Positions 35,813-44,479 of a stretch of DNA of 64,000 nt are shown here, piece after piece. Positions within the stretch are counted from its first letter, which is position 1; each line of letters begins with the position of its first letter. The stretch spans positions 3,472,001 through 3,536,000 of the forward strand of contig NZ_CP043178.1 in the NCBI RefSeq assembly GCF_014217545.1. The letters are read 5' to 3'. Origin of the DNA: Pseudarthrobacter sp. NBSH8. Lineage in GTDB: Bacteria > Actinomycetota > Actinomycetes > Actinomycetales > Micrococcaceae. The notes under the pieces were generated by a model. The model saw nothing but the letters and a program-made list of their open reading frames with translations. It searched no databases and was not told where the DNA came from. The position numbers and the translations under genes were made by a program.

Positions 35813-36850
35813 TTATTGGAGCCCCAGGGCCGGCAGCTCCGTGCCCGAGACCACAACGGCGCCGCTCGCGGTCGAATCCGGGTTCAGCATCCAGCCCACC
35901 CGCTTGGCGGTGTTCAGGATCACGACGCTCTCCACGAGCTCGATCTGCGGGATGCGTTGCTGGAGGGCCAATTCAGCGTTCATCACATCGGCCAGCGAAT
36001 GCAGCCACATGAGGATGACAAAATTTGTGCTCCCTGTGGTGGACGCGCTGAGCCGGACAGTGCGGAGGCTGCGGAGTTCGGCAGCAGCGGCCTCGTGCTG
36101 GCCCGCCGGCACTTTGACGAACCACTGGCAGCTCACTGGATAGCCGGAGAGCTTCTGGGCAATTTCACAACGGAAGGAAAGCAGCCCGCTTGCCAGCACC
36201 CTGTTGAGCTGCCGCTGAACTGTCGCCGGGCTCCTGCCCAGGCTCCGGGCGAGCTCCGCGGCGCCCGCGCGCCCGTCCCGGGCAAGGAACGGGATCAGAT
36301 CCAGGTGGCTGGGCGGCAGCGGAGCTCCGGTCATCGGGGCCGCCGAAGCGGTGGCCGCCGGACCGGCCAAGGCCTTAAGCGCATTTTGCTTCGTCTTGTC
36401 CAAAATGTTGAGCCGCCACGCATAGCCACTGGAATGCAGTCGGGTGCACAGCGAGGTCCGGTACTTCAGCAGTCCGGGGATCTCCTTGAACCGAGGAAGC
36501 ACCTCCTCCGTGAACCGGGCCAAGGTCGGCGCTATGACCGTCAGCATAAGATCCCGGTTGCTTCCAGCTTCCTCCACCGTGACCACTTCGGGGATTGCCG
36601 CAAGCGCCGCGGTCACCTCGTCCCGCTGCCGCATTTCGCAGTCCACGTCCACCAACGCCAGGCACATCTGTTTGGGATCGCCAATCAGGTGGGCCGTCGT
36701 CCAGGCCGCCCCGGCCAACTTCAGCCTGTCCCAGCGTGCGGCCAGCGTTGTGGCGTGCACTCCCAGCACCGTGGCAGCATCCGACCAGCTGATCCGCGGT
36801 GCAATCTGCAGCGCGTTGATCAGCGCCAGGTCTTCCTCGCTTAGCACCAT
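35813..36850 (-). CDS. Lrp/AsnC family regulator with duplicated module
   Basis: About 345 residues, twice the usual Lrp length: a helix-turn-helix (LSEEDLALINALQIAPRISWSDAATVLGVHATTLAARWDRL), an AsnC ligand (RAM) domain, a linker, a second helix-turn-helix (RDGRAGAAELARSLGRSPATVQRQLNRV) and a second RAM domain. The fused architecture is common in actinobacteria. The ATG at 36850 follows GGAGG; a GTG 15 bases upstream is possible. It is divergent from the M20 amidohydrolase and MHS carrier genes, which it probably controls in response to an amino-acid-like compound. Confidence 0.88.
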   Translation of the reverse strand: MVLSEEDLALINALQIAPRISWSDAATVLGVHATTLAARWDRLKLAGAAWTTAHLIGDPKQMCLALVDVDCEMRQRDEVTAALAAIPEVVTVEEAGSNRDLMLTVIAPTLARFTEEVLPRFKEIPGLLKYRTSLCTRLHSSGYAWRLNILDKTKQNALKALAGPAATASAAPMTGAPLPPSHLDLIPFLARDGRAGAAELARSLGRSPATVQRQLNRVLASGLLSFRCEIAQKLSGYPVSCQWFVKVPAGQHEAAAAELRSLRTVRLSASTTGSTNFVILMWLHSLADVMNAELALQQRIPQIELVESVVILNTAKRVGWMLNPDSTASGAVVVSGTELPALGLQ

Positions 36851-36928
36851 TTCGCCAACCTCCACGCTTCAGTGAATGAATCCTGCCATTTCAATCATAC
36901 TTTTGCTTTTTTCCAGCTATTTCGGCAC

Positions 36929-36951
36929 TTGTGAACCTCATCACTTCACAA
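36929..36951. promoter_or_regulatory. inverted repeat in the lrp/M20 divergent promoter region
   Basis: TTGTGAA (36929-36935) and TTCACAA (36945-36951) form a perfect 7-bp inverted repeat with a 9-bp spacer in an AT-rich gap, a plausible site for the Lrp-type regulator. Confidence 0.45.
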
Positions 36952-36995
36952 TGGAAGCGGGTTACTGACCAAACGTTCAGAAATTAGGAGAGCAT

Positions 36996-38216
36996 ATGTC
37001 GATCACCACCGACGCCAGGGAACTCCAGGACGAGATCGCCCGGTTCCGCCACGAGCTGCATCAGGAACCGGAGATCGGACTGCACGTCCCCCGGACCCAG
37101 GAAAAGGTCCTGAAAGCCCTGGACGGCCTGCCGTTCGAGATCACCCTGGGCGAGAGCACGACGTCGGTCACCGCGGTTCTGCGCGGCACCGCAACGCACG
37201 CATCGGCAACAAAACCGACGGTCCTCCTGCGTGCCGACATGGACGGCCTCCCCGTCCAGGAACGGACCGGCGTCCAGTTCGCGTCCAAGATCGACGGCGC
37301 CATGCACGCGTGCGGCCACGACCTCCACACCGCCATGCTCGCCGGCGCAGCCACGCTCCTGGCCGAGCGCCGGGATCAGCTGGCCGGCGACGTCGTGCTG
37401 ATGTTCCAGCCGGGCGAGGAAGGCTTTGACGGGGCGGGCCACATGATCCGCGAAGGCGTGCTGGACGCGGCCGGGCGCCGGGTTGACGCCGCCTATGGGA
37501 TGCACGTGTTTTCCGCTTTGGAACCGCATGGCCGGTTCTGCACCAAACCCGGCGTGATGCTGAGCGCCTCGGACGCCCTCACCGTCACGGTTCTGGGCGC
37601 CGGCGGCCATGGTTCGGCCCCTCACACAGCCAAGGACCCCGTCACGGCGGCCGCCGAAATGGTGACCGCCCTGCAGGTCATGATCACCCGCCAGTTCAAC
37701 ATGTTCGATCCCGTGGTCCTGACGGTGGGTGTCCTCCACGCAGGCACGAAACGAAACATCATTCCGGAATCGGCGCGCATCGAAGCCACCATCCGAACCT
37801 TCTCGGATGCCTCCCGGGAGCGGATGATGTCCGCCGTTCCCACCCTGTTGAAAGGCATCGCCGCAGCCCACGGCCTCGAAGTGGACGTTGACTACCGCCA
37901 CGAGTACCCGCTCACCGTCAACGACGACGACGAAACACGCACCGCGGAAAAGACCATTGAAGACCTCTTTGGACACTCGCGCCTCACCCGCTGGGCCACT
38001 CCACTCAGCGGATCCGAGGATTTTTCGAGGGTGCTGGCGGAGGTGCCCGGGACGTTTATCGGGCTCAGCGCCGTCGCCCCTGGCGCCGACCACAACGAAA
38101 CCGCGTTCAATCACTCCCCCTACGCCGCCTTCGACGACGGCGTGCTGTCCGACGGAACCGCGCTCTACGCCGAGCTGGCCGTCGCCCGCATCGCGGCACT
38201 TGCCGTCGCCAACTGA
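36996..38216 (+). CDS. M20 family amidohydrolase (N-acyl amino acid/hippurate hydrolase type)
   Basis: A 406-residue di-metal hydrolase. Metal ligands are in HACGHDLHTAMLAGAA (His, Asp) and FQPGEEGFDGAGHMI (Glu pair), with GHGSAPHTAKDP in the dimer domain and SGSEDFSRVLAEVPG near the C-terminus with the last ligand region. It hydrolyses N-acyl or N-carbamoyl amino acids or similar amides. An AGGAGAGCAT site precedes the ATG. The MHS carrier gene follows 27 bases after, so the pair probably imports and cleaves the same compound, under the divergent Lrp-type regulator. Confidence 0.92.
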   Translation: MSITTDARELQDEIARFRHELHQEPEIGLHVPRTQEKVLKALDGLPFEITLGESTTSVTAVLRGTATHASATKPTVLLRADMDGLPVQERTGVQFASKIDGAMHACGHDLHTAMLAGAATLLAERRDQLAGDVVLMFQPGEEGFDGAGHMIREGVLDAAGRRVDAAYGMHVFSALEPHGRFCTKPGVMLSASDALTVTVLGAGGHGSAPHTAKDPVTAAAEMVTALQVMITRQFNMFDPVVLTVGVLHAGTKRNIIPESARIEATIRTFSDASRERMMSAVPTLLKGIAAAHGLEVDVDYRHEYPLTVNDDDETRTAEKTIEDLFGHSRLTRWATPLSGSEDFSRVLAEVPGTFIGLSAVAPGADHNETAFNHSPYAAFDDGVLSDGTALYAELAVARIAALAVAN

Positions 38217-38243
38217 CCCTTCCCTCACCCTTTGGAGCATGAA

Positions 38244-39539
38244 ATGACCACAACTGCAGGCGTCCCAGCAGACGTCCAGGTTCACAAGTCCCACCTTCGC
38301 ACGCTCATCGGCACAGGCATCGGCAACGCCGTCGAATGGTACGACTGGGCCATCTACGCCACCTTCTCGCCGTTCATCGCGAGCGCACTGTTCAGCAAGG
38401 CGGATCCGACGTCGGCCTTCCTCGCCACCCTGGCGATCTTCGCCGTCGGCTTCGTCGCCCGTCCGTTCGGCGGCTTCGTTTTCGGCTGGATCGGTGACCG
38501 GATCGGCCGCAAGACGTCCATGACGTTCGCAGTGGGCCTCGCCGCCCTGGGCAGCCTGCTGATCGGTATCGCACCGACCTTCGAAGCCGTGGGGGCCTTT
38601 GCCTCGGTCCTGCTGCTGGTGGCCCGGCTCATCCAGGGCCTTGCCCACGGCGGCGAGCTGCCGTCGTCGCAGACGTACCTCTCGGAGATGGCGCCCAAGG
38701 AAAAGCGCGGCTTCTGGGCAACGCTCATTTACGTCTCCGGCACGGTGGGCATCCTGGCCGGAACCATGCTCGGCGCCACCCTGACCAATGTCCTGAGCAT
38801 GACTGACATGAACGCCTGGGGCTGGCGGATTCCTTTCATCGTTGGCGGCATCATGGGCCTGTACGCCTTGATCATGAGGGCGCGCCTGAAGGAAACGGCA
38901 GCGTTCGAGGCGGAATCACCCAAGGAAAAGCACGAGCCGATGTGGCCGCAGATCTACCGGCACCGCAAGCAGGCCCTGCAGGTCATCGGCCTGACCGTTG
39001 GCCTGACCGTGTCCTACTACATCTGGGGTATCGTGACGCCCAGCTATGCAGCGTCAGTTCTGAAGATGGACCGCGGAGAGACCCTCTGGGCCAGCGTTAT
39101 AGCCAATGTATTGTTCATCGTCGCCCTGCCTTTCTGGGGCAGGCTGTCGGATCGCATCGGCCGCAAGCCCGTCATGATCATGAGCGCCGCCGGCGCCGCG
39201 CTGTTCCATTTCCCGATGACATGGCTGCTGAAAGACTCCCCGTGGCAGCTCACGGTCACCATGTCCGTCATGCTGTTCTTCATCGCGGGCAGTGCCGCAA
39301 TCGTCCCGGCCGTCTACGCCGAACTGTTTCCCACCAGCATCCGCACGGTGGGCGTGGGCGTCCCCTACTCGATCTGCGTCGCGGCCTTCGGGGGTACCGC
39401 ACCGTACCTGCAGGCTTGGCTCGGCAGCATCGGACAAGGCAACCTATTCAACGTCTACGCCGTGGTCCTGCTGGCCATCAGCATCGCGTTTGTGTTCAGC
39501 ATCCCTGAAACGAAGGGCAAGGACCTGACGCACGCCTAG
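38244..39539 (+). CDS. MHS family MFS metabolite:proton symporter
   Basis: A 431-residue twelve-helix carrier. The MHS helix 1 region is GNAVEWYDWAIYATFSPFIAS, the GD-x-x-GRK loop is GWIGDRIGRKTSM, and RLIQGLAHGGELPSSQTYLSE marks helix 4. The ATG at 38244 has GGAG six bases upstream; a TTG four codons earlier is in frame but unlikely. It is paired with the M20 amidohydrolase, so an N-acyl amino acid or related acid is the probable substrate. It ends at a 50-bp palindromic terminator. Confidence 0.92.
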   Translation: MTTTAGVPADVQVHKSHLRTLIGTGIGNAVEWYDWAIYATFSPFIASALFSKADPTSAFLATLAIFAVGFVARPFGGFVFGWIGDRIGRKTSMTFAVGLAALGSLLIGIAPTFEAVGAFASVLLLVARLIQGLAHGGELPSSQTYLSEMAPKEKRGFWATLIYVSGTVGILAGTMLGATLTNVLSMTDMNAWGWRIPFIVGGIMGLYALIMRARLKETAAFEAESPKEKHEPMWPQIYRHRKQALQVIGLTVGLTVSYYIWGIVTPSYAASVLKMDRGETLWASVIANVLFIVALPFWGRLSDRIGRKPVMIMSAAGAALFHFPMTWLLKDSPWQLTVTMSVMLFFIAGSAAIVPAVYAELFPTSIRTVGVGVPYSICVAAFGGTAPYLQAWLGSIGQGNLFNVYAVVLLAISIAFVFSIPETKGKDLTHA

Positions 39540-39556
39540 GCGTCGGTACCCACAAC

Positions 39557-39606
39557 AAAGGGGAGAGTACGACGGCGGGACGTCCCGCCGTCGTACTCTC
39601 CCCTTT
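39557..39606. terminator. 50-bp perfect palindromic terminator
   Basis: The sequence from AAAGGGGAGAG to CTCTCCCCTTT is an uninterrupted 50-bp palindrome centred at 39581/39582, with an A-run on one side and a T-run on the other. It contains the GACGACGGCGGG-type core and serves the convergent MHS and SRPBCC genes. Confidence 0.9.
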
Positions 39607-39628
39607 TGCGTGAAGTGCGCCAGTCCGG

Positions 39629-40126
39629 TCAGGCGCGGGCGTGTTGGGCGAGCAGGGCGTCGATCTGCCCTGCCGCCTCCCGCATACCCTCATCCATGCC
39701 CATCTGGACCATCTGTTCCATCTGCTCTTCCGACTCGAAGGTGGACCGAACGGTCATCCGGGTGCGGCCGCCCAGGTCCTCGAGGTCAACGGCGGCATGG
39801 GTGATTCCCATGGCCTCGTTCGGGGCGCCGGCTTCATCGGCGAAGCCGTCGTCGAACTCCAGCTTGCGCGGCGCCTCGATGGCGGTGAAGCGCCACCAGC
39901 CGCCGGCTTTCTCCCCGTCGGGGCCGGTCATGTAGTAGCCGGCCTTGCCGCCGGGCTGGAAATCGAACTCCTCGAATGTGGCCGGCCAGGTGGGCGGACC
40001 CCACCAGCGCTCCAACTGGCGGGGGTCTTCCCAGATCTGCCAGACACGGTCGACGCCGGCGTCGAACTCGGCCACGAGGGTGAAGCTGAGTGCTTCGAGG
40101 TTCTTGGTGGAACTGATAACAGGCAT
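39629..40126 (-). CDS. SRPBCC domain protein (AHSA1 type)
   Basis: A 165-residue START-like helix-grip protein. Family landmarks are VDRVWQIWEDPRQLERWWGPPTW, YYMTGPDGEKAGGWWRFTAIEAPRKLEF and a C-terminal helix (SEEQMEQMVQMGMDEGMREAAGQIDALL). Such proteins bind hydrophobic ligands in a cavity. It is the second gene of a common pair with an ArsR-type repressor 12 bases upstream; the pair is widespread in actinobacteria, but the ligand is unknown. Confidence 0.9.
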   Translation of the reverse strand: MPVISSTKNLEALSFTLVAEFDAGVDRVWQIWEDPRQLERWWGPPTWPATFEEFDFQPGGKAGYYMTGPDGEKAGGWWRFTAIEAPRKLEFDDGFADEAGAPNEAMGITHAAVDLEDLGGRTRMTVRSTFESEEQMEQMVQMGMDEGMREAAGQIDALLAQHARA

Positions 40127-40138
40127 TGCAAAACCTTC

Positions 40139-40471
40139 CTATCCTTCAGCCAGAATGTCTGCGATCCGCTGGGCGCGCTGCCGCCAGATCGCCTCATACT
40201 CGTCAAGCAGCCGGCGGGCCTTCTGCAGTCCTTCGTGGTCACCCCGCACAATCTGCTCCCTTCCGCGCTTCTCCTTCGTTACCAGGGAAGCCCGCTCCAG
40301 CACCGCCACATGCTTTTGGACGGCGGCGAAACTCATGGCGTAGAGGGCGGCGAGGCCGGAGACGGAATACTCCCCCGCCGTCACCCGCCGGACAATGTCC
40401 CGCCGGGTGGCGTCCGCGAGCGCCTGGAACAGGCGGTCAACGTCCGAATCTCTGAGCTGATCTACAACCAT
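40139..40471 (-). CDS. ArsR family helix-turn-helix repressor
   Basis: A 110-residue winged helix: LFQALADATRRDIVRRVTAGEYSVSGLAALYAMSFAAVQKHVAVLERASLV. It lacks the CxC metal site of true arsenic sensors, so it is of the non-metal ArsR subset linked with SRPBCC proteins. A perfect ACAACCA-TT-TGGTTGT palindrome covers its start codon, which suggests that it represses its own operon. Confidence 0.9.
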   Translation of the reverse strand: MVVDQLRDSDVDRLFQALADATRRDIVRRVTAGEYSVSGLAALYAMSFAAVQKHVAVLERASLVTKEKRGREQIVRGDHEGLQKARRLLDEYEAIWRQRAQRIADILAEG

Positions 40472-40479
40472 TTGGTTGT
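40464..40479. promoter_or_regulatory. ArsR operator overlapping the start codon
   Basis: ACAACCA-TT-TGGTTGT, 7-bp perfect arms with a 2-bp spacer, overlaps the ATG of the arsR-SRPBCC operon. Confidence 0.6.
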
Positions 40480-40530
40480 ACGATATGCCCGCGGCGGCAG
40501 GGTGTCAAGACACCCCGGCCGCATCCCGGT

Positions 40531-41109
40531 TTGACGCGGGTGCCCGCCATTGCCCACAGTGGGTCAGTGCCTGCCACTATCCCCACCGAAGCGCAAGGTC
40601 CGGCAGCCCCGGACGTGCCGTCCCGACGGCGGCAGATCGCTGCCCTGATCGGCTTCCTCGCGCTCTCCTGGTCCGTGTCGTTCCTGGGATCCGTCCCGGT
40701 CCGCGCGGCTACAGGCGGCTGGTATGCCCTGGCCGACAAAGCCCCCTGGACGCCTCCCGGGCTGATGTTCACGTCCGTCTGGCTGGTCCTGTACGCGGCC
40801 ATGGCCGTGGCGGCCTGGCTGGTGTGGCGGCAGCGGCGCCTCCCCCGCCGCCGCGCACTCACGCTGTACGGGCTCCAGCTGGCCCTGAACCTGCTCTGGC
40901 CCCTGACGTTCTTCGGCCTGTATCCCACACTGGGGACCGCGGCGCTCTGGCTGGCACTGGCCGTCCTCGCCGCCCTCATGCTCACGGCGGTCCTGACAGT
41001 TCTGCGCTTCGGACCCATCAGCCAGACTGCCGGCGTCCTGATGCTGCCGAACGTATCGTGGCTGGTGTTTTCGGCGTCCCTGAACCTTTACGCGGCCGTC
41101 AGTAACTAA
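40531..41109 (+). CDS. TspO/MBR family membrane protein
   Basis: A tryptophan-rich sensory protein with five predicted helices. Typical features are GGWYALADKAPWTPPGLMFTSVWLVLYAAMAVAAWLVW, then ALNLLWPLTFFGLYPT and a final helix with MLPNVSWLVFSASLNLY. TspO proteins bind porphyrins and related ligands. The start is uncertain: TTG 40531, GTG 40540 and GTG 40567 are all in frame, none with a clear ribosome site; conservation begins near RRQIAALIGF. Confidence 0.88.
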   Translation: MTRVPAIAHSGSVPATIPTEAQGPAAPDVPSRRRQIAALIGFLALSWSVSFLGSVPVRAATGGWYALADKAPWTPPGLMFTSVWLVLYAAMAVAAWLVWRQRRLPRRRALTLYGLQLALNLLWPLTFFGLYPTLGTAALWLALAVLAALMLTAVLTVLRFGPISQTAGVLMLPNVSWLVFSASLNLYAAVSN

Positions 41110-41294
41110 GGCCGGTGCGGGCGTGTAATCGCTCACACTTTGGCCGTTTCTGTTGCAAATGCGGGCGGCGACCATGAAGCATGAGATTGGGACCTCGTTC
41201 CCGCATTACCAAGATCAGCAATCCTCACCGACGAGGATGCGGCACCCTCAAGGACGACGCGGAGCCGTTAACTGCATGAGCGAAAGTACTGACA

Positions 41295-41492
41295 ATGACG
41301 TTTGAGAACACTGACTCCATCACGCTGAAAATCTGGGACCGGTTTGCCATTGAGCACACCCTTGAGAGCGTTGTGCACGATCTTTCGGTCAAGGCGAACA
41401 CCACCAAATGCCGCATCGCGGTCCAGTGCAGCGGCCCCAACACTTTCACGGTCAGCGTCCGTGGCCAGGAACGCCAGCTCGCCACCGTCTGA
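41295..41492 (+). CDS. small hypothetical protein
   Basis: A 65-residue soluble protein (MTFENTDSITLKIWDRFAIE, then CRIAVQCSGPNTFTVSVRGQ) with beta-strand character and two cysteines. It ends shortly before a strong terminator, which supports a real gene. The ribosome site is weak. No family is recognised. Confidence 0.55.
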   Translation: MTFENTDSITLKIWDRFAIEHTLESVVHDLSVKANTTKCRIAVQCSGPNTFTVSVRGQERQLATV

Positions 41493-41514
41493 TCGGTTCA
41501 CAGCCAAAAAACTG

Positions 41515-41560
41515 AAGCGGACGACGGCGGGAGGTTCCCGGCGTCGTCCGCTTCCGTTTT
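41515..41560. terminator. terminator between the small protein and AlkD genes
   Basis: 12-bp arms AAGCGGACGACG/CGTCGTCCGCTT followed by TCCGTTTT on the plus strand. It carries the shared GACGACGGCGGG core. Confidence 0.85.
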
Positions 41561-41578
41561 GCGTCCGGGCGAACAGCC

Positions 41579-42262
41579 TTACGCCCGGGCCTGGCGGCTC
41601 ACCATCTCGTTGATCCAGCTCGGCGCGAACGGCGAGGTGCAGTTCGGCGGCGTCGGATAGTCCTTGAGTACCTCGAGCCGTTCGCCGATATCGAGCGCGC
41701 GGGACCGGAGCTCCGCGTGCTCGATGCCAATGAAGGCCAGCGTGTGGTTCATCGCCCACTGCAGCCGGTCCGGGGCGTCCTTCATCTCCGCCTCGATGGT
41801 GTCCAGCAGCCCCGGGAGGTCGAGCCCCGCAGGCTTCTTCGCCACGCGTTCGCTGGTCAGGGCCCAACCGGCGCTTGCCACGACCGGATCCGGATCCGCC
41901 TTCCAAGCCACGCGCAGGCCCTCCGCGTGCGGGCTTTTCTTCACCACGTAGTTCACCAGCCAGTCGTGCACCTTGGGGGCACGCGCCTCGCGCAGCATGG
42001 TCTCCAGCTCGTCGCGTTCGAAGGCCTTCGGCCGGCAGATCAGCAGCGCCACAAGCCGCGCCGGAGTGTCGTTCGTGGCCCAGAGTGCGCGCGCGAGTTC
42101 ATGCTGCGTCTTCAGCCGCTTGGCGACAGCGCGCAGCTTGGACAGGTTCACGCCATGGTCATCGCCGCGCTTCTCGTTCGCCTCGCGCACCTTCGGGTCC
42201 TCAAGCACGGCCAGTTCGGCCATCACGTCGCCCAGCAGCCCCGCCGCTATCGTCTCCGACAT
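41579..42262 (-). CDS. AlkD-like DNA alkylation repair protein
   Basis: About 227 residues of HEAT-like repeats in the DNA alkylation repair family: NLSKLRAVAKRLKTQHELARALWATND, then RLVALLICRPKAFERDELETM and the APKVHDWLVNYVVKKSPHAEGLRVAW repeat. It is closer in length to AlkD than the protein at 1032-2144. The ATG at 42262 follows GAAAGGGTGACA; an ATG six codons upstream is less likely. AlkD enzymes remove 3- and 7-alkyl purines without base flipping. This activity is inferred from the family. Confidence 0.83.
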   Translation of the reverse strand: MSETIAAGLLGDVMAELAVLEDPKVREANEKRGDDHGVNLSKLRAVAKRLKTQHELARALWATNDTPARLVALLICRPKAFERDELETMLREARAPKVHDWLVNYVVKKSPHAEGLRVAWKADPDPVVASAGWALTSERVAKKPAGLDLPGLLDTIEAEMKDAPDRLQWAMNHTLAFIGIEHAELRSRALDIGERLEVLKDYPTPPNCTSPFAPSWINEMVSRQARA

Positions 42263-42316
42263 TGTCACCCTTTCGGTCACCGTCTTGTCGGTTCCAGCCT
42301 ACGGCTGACAGGGCGG

Positions 42317-42336
42317 AAGCGGACGACGGCGGGAGG
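42317..42336 (+). repeat. orphan terminator half-arm
   Basis: The 20 bases AAGCGGACGACGGCGGGAGG are identical to the left arm plus loop edge of the terminator at 41515-41534, but the complementary right arm is missing. It lies between the GNAT stop and the AlkD start and looks like a broken terminator. Confidence 0.6.
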
Positions 42337-42365
42337 CTTGGTGGCTGCCAGCTAGCCGGGACCGC

Positions 42366-42935
42366 TCATCGACCGCCGGTGGCCACCCAGGAACCGAGCG
42401 GCTCGGCCGCCACTTCTGTGTCCTCTTCCTCGGTCCCGCACGGCACAAAGCCGCGCGCCTGGTAATTCGCCAAGGCCGCGGGACCATCGAGGGTGCAGGT
42501 GTGGACCCAGATGCGGGACACCTGTGGCAGGTCGACGCGTTGTGTCAGCGACCAGGCCGCCGTGATGCCGTGCTCCAGCAGCAGGCCGCCGAGGCCCCGG
42601 CCGATCGCCTGCTCGGAAAGGCCGAAGTACCTGACCTCCACGTGCGTGCCATCTTCGGCGACGACGGGTTGCAGGTGGACATACCCCCACGGCACGCCCT
42701 CACCATAGAGGACCCGGAATTCCGTCCCGGGCACCGCGAGTTCCTCGGCCCACTGCTGCCGCGTCCACTCGAGCCGGTCCGTCCAGTGCCACGGTCCGCC
42801 GACCAGGCCATAGAGGAAGCGGGCGAACTCCGGAGTGACCCCATCAGCCCGGTCCAGCCGTGCCACATCCGGTATAGGGCGTGCCGTCCAGGCGGGCGGC
42901 TGGAGCATCTGGAGCGTTGTGGTGGTGACCTTCAT
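42366..42935 (-). CDS. GNAT family N-acetyltransferase
   Basis: A 189-residue acetyltransferase. The acetyl-CoA pyrophosphate loop is in VEVRYFGLSEQAIGRGLGGLLLEHGI (motif A, Q-x-x-G-R-G-x-G), and the C-terminal strand is IWVHTCTLDGPAALANYQARGFVPCG. Acceptor unknown. It is downstream of nothing obvious and stands alone on the minus strand. Confidence 0.88.
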   Translation of the reverse strand: MKVTTTTLQMLQPPAWTARPIPDVARLDRADGVTPEFARFLYGLVGGPWHWTDRLEWTRQQWAEELAVPGTEFRVLYGEGVPWGYVHLQPVVAEDGTHVEVRYFGLSEQAIGRGLGGLLLEHGITAAWSLTQRVDLPQVSRIWVHTCTLDGPAALANYQARGFVPCGTEEEDTEVAAEPLGSWVATGGR

Positions 42936-42998
42936 AGACAGCTCAAACTTTCGATCTCGATCATCCGTTAATCCTATTTGCGACCGAGAGTAGGGCGT

Positions 42999-43178
42999 TT
43001 ACTCTTCGCCGGTGTCCCGCGCTTCCAGGTGCTTCGCCATGGCCTCGCAGGCCTGGTTCCAGCGCGCCGTGAGGGCCTGCCGGTTCAACGGTTCGAACAT
43101 GCTGTTGAGGACTTTCTCCACTGCGTCGTATGCGGCGTCCCGAACCCGTTCCTGCGCTGCTTGGCTGTAGTAGTTCAT
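42999..43178 (-). CDS. small hypothetical protein, helical
   Basis: A 59-residue helical peptide (MNYYSQAAQERVRDAAYDAV, then EKVLNSMFEPLNRQALTARW and NQACEAMAKHLEARDTGEE). Codon use and the absence of an overlapping gene favour translation, but the ribosome site is poor. It precedes the GNAT gene on the same strand by 63 bases. No family recognised. Confidence 0.5.
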   Translation of the reverse strand: MNYYSQAAQERVRDAAYDAVEKVLNSMFEPLNRQALTARWNQACEAMAKHLEARDTGEE

Positions 43179-43236
43179 GACAGGAATTCGTTACGGCAAC
43201 GCCGAAAGATGCCTTTGGTGCCAGCCTTTTTTGGTG

Positions 43237-44283
43237 CTAGCCGCCGAAGGCGACCTTTTCCCAGGAGAGAATGTCAGCACCCTTGGCGCCGTTTCCGGCC
43301 ACCGTGAACCTGACGTAGTTGGTGGCGTTGTGGGAGCCGTCGACGGTGATTCGCTGCAGGTCATCAGCGGAATCCTGGCCGTAGACCGCCAGCCACGGTG
43401 AACCCTCGGCCAGCGGCTGATTTTCGGCGTAGACGTGGCTGTCGCCGTTGATCAGGTAGACCGGGCCGTCGAAGCGGTTCGATTCCTCGATGATGGTCCG
43501 GACGATTTCACGGAAGCCGGAGACCGTGTCCGGGTTCGCCTGGGCGGTGTCGAGCAGGGCCGGATCGAACATGTCAGCCTGGGTCATCAGCACCACGGCC
43601 CGGTCGCTGCGGCGGCTGGCGTCACTGAAGGTCTCCCGCAGCTGCGCCAGGACGGCCTGGGTCCGGTGCGCCACTTCAGCCAGCTGCTCGGACGTGGCGG
43701 CCGTTTCGCCAAGGCCGGTCCACGGCTGGAGCGAGTTGTTGCTGCCCTGGACGTTGACCACGGAAAAGGCCACACGGTTCTGTGTGAAGCGGACGTCTTC
43801 GGGCAGGCCCAACTTCTCCTGCGTCTTGACGGGCATGGTGGCACCGAGGGTCTTGCCGGGTTCGTTGAAGAAGACCTCGCGCAGCTTGTCCAGCCTCTCC
43901 AACGGGTTGTACGCACCGTTGTTGGCGCGGTGGCAGTCAACCCATTCGTTGTCGCCGGGCGTGAAGATCAACGGATGCTCGAACGTATCGAACTCGGCGC
44001 GGATGTGCTGGAAGTATTCATCCGAACAGACGGACGAGCCGTTTTTGATGTCCCCCACGTGGGTGACAAACTTCAGCGCGCTGTCGGCATTGATGTCCTG
44101 GATCCGCGCAGGGAACTTCGCGATTTCGGCGGCGCCGTAGGGGATGTCGCCAATGACGCCGAAGCTGAACCCCTGCTGGTTGTCGGCCGCATTGTCGGCG
44201 GCCACGGCGGGCTGGATCAGGGTGCCGGCACTGGCTGCGATGAGGGCCACAACGGCTGCGGTCTTGACTTTGTTCAGGCGCAT
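43237..44283 (-). CDS. secreted metallophosphoesterase
   Basis: A 348-residue exported calcineurin-like phosphoesterase. The signal peptide MRLNKVKTAAVVALIAASAG ends near AVAADN. Metal-binding motifs are GVIGDIPYG, THVGDIKNG, TPGDNEWVDC, and YLINGDSHVY. Two cysteines (SSVCSDE and VDCHRAN) may pair outside the cell. The substrate, perhaps an extracellular phosphodiester or polyphosphate, is unknown. It is monocistronic. Confidence 0.9.
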   Translation of the reverse strand: MRLNKVKTAAVVALIAASAGTLIQPAVAADNAADNQQGFSFGVIGDIPYGAAEIAKFPARIQDINADSALKFVTHVGDIKNGSSVCSDEYFQHIRAEFDTFEHPLIFTPGDNEWVDCHRANNGAYNPLERLDKLREVFFNEPGKTLGATMPVKTQEKLGLPEDVRFTQNRVAFSVVNVQGSNNSLQPWTGLGETAATSEQLAEVAHRTQAVLAQLRETFSDASRRSDRAVVLMTQADMFDPALLDTAQANPDTVSGFREIVRTIIEESNRFDGPVYLINGDSHVYAENQPLAEGSPWLAVYGQDSADDLQRITVDGSHNATNYVRFTVAGNGAKGADILSWEKVAFGG

Positions 44284-44422
44284 GGGGAAGTCCTTACTCG
44301 GGCTCTGCGGTGATCCCGCCCGCGAGGGGCGTGAGCGGGTGCGTCAAAAGCATCCCCGCTGCGGAATAACAGCCAGGGACCCCTCGGTTTCGGGGCAATG
44401 AACAGCGAGCAACCCCGAAGGC

Positions 44423-44462
44423 AAACGGACGACGGCGGGAACCTCCCGCCGTCGCCCGTTTT
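44423..44462. terminator. terminator after the MpaB-type gene
   Basis: 18-nt arms AAACGGACGACGGCGGGA and TCCCGCCGTCGCCCGTTT with one mismatch and a 3-nt loop, followed by T and preceded by A runs. It carries the shared core. Confidence 0.85.
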
Positions 44463-44479
44463 CCCGGCGCGGTGGTTTC

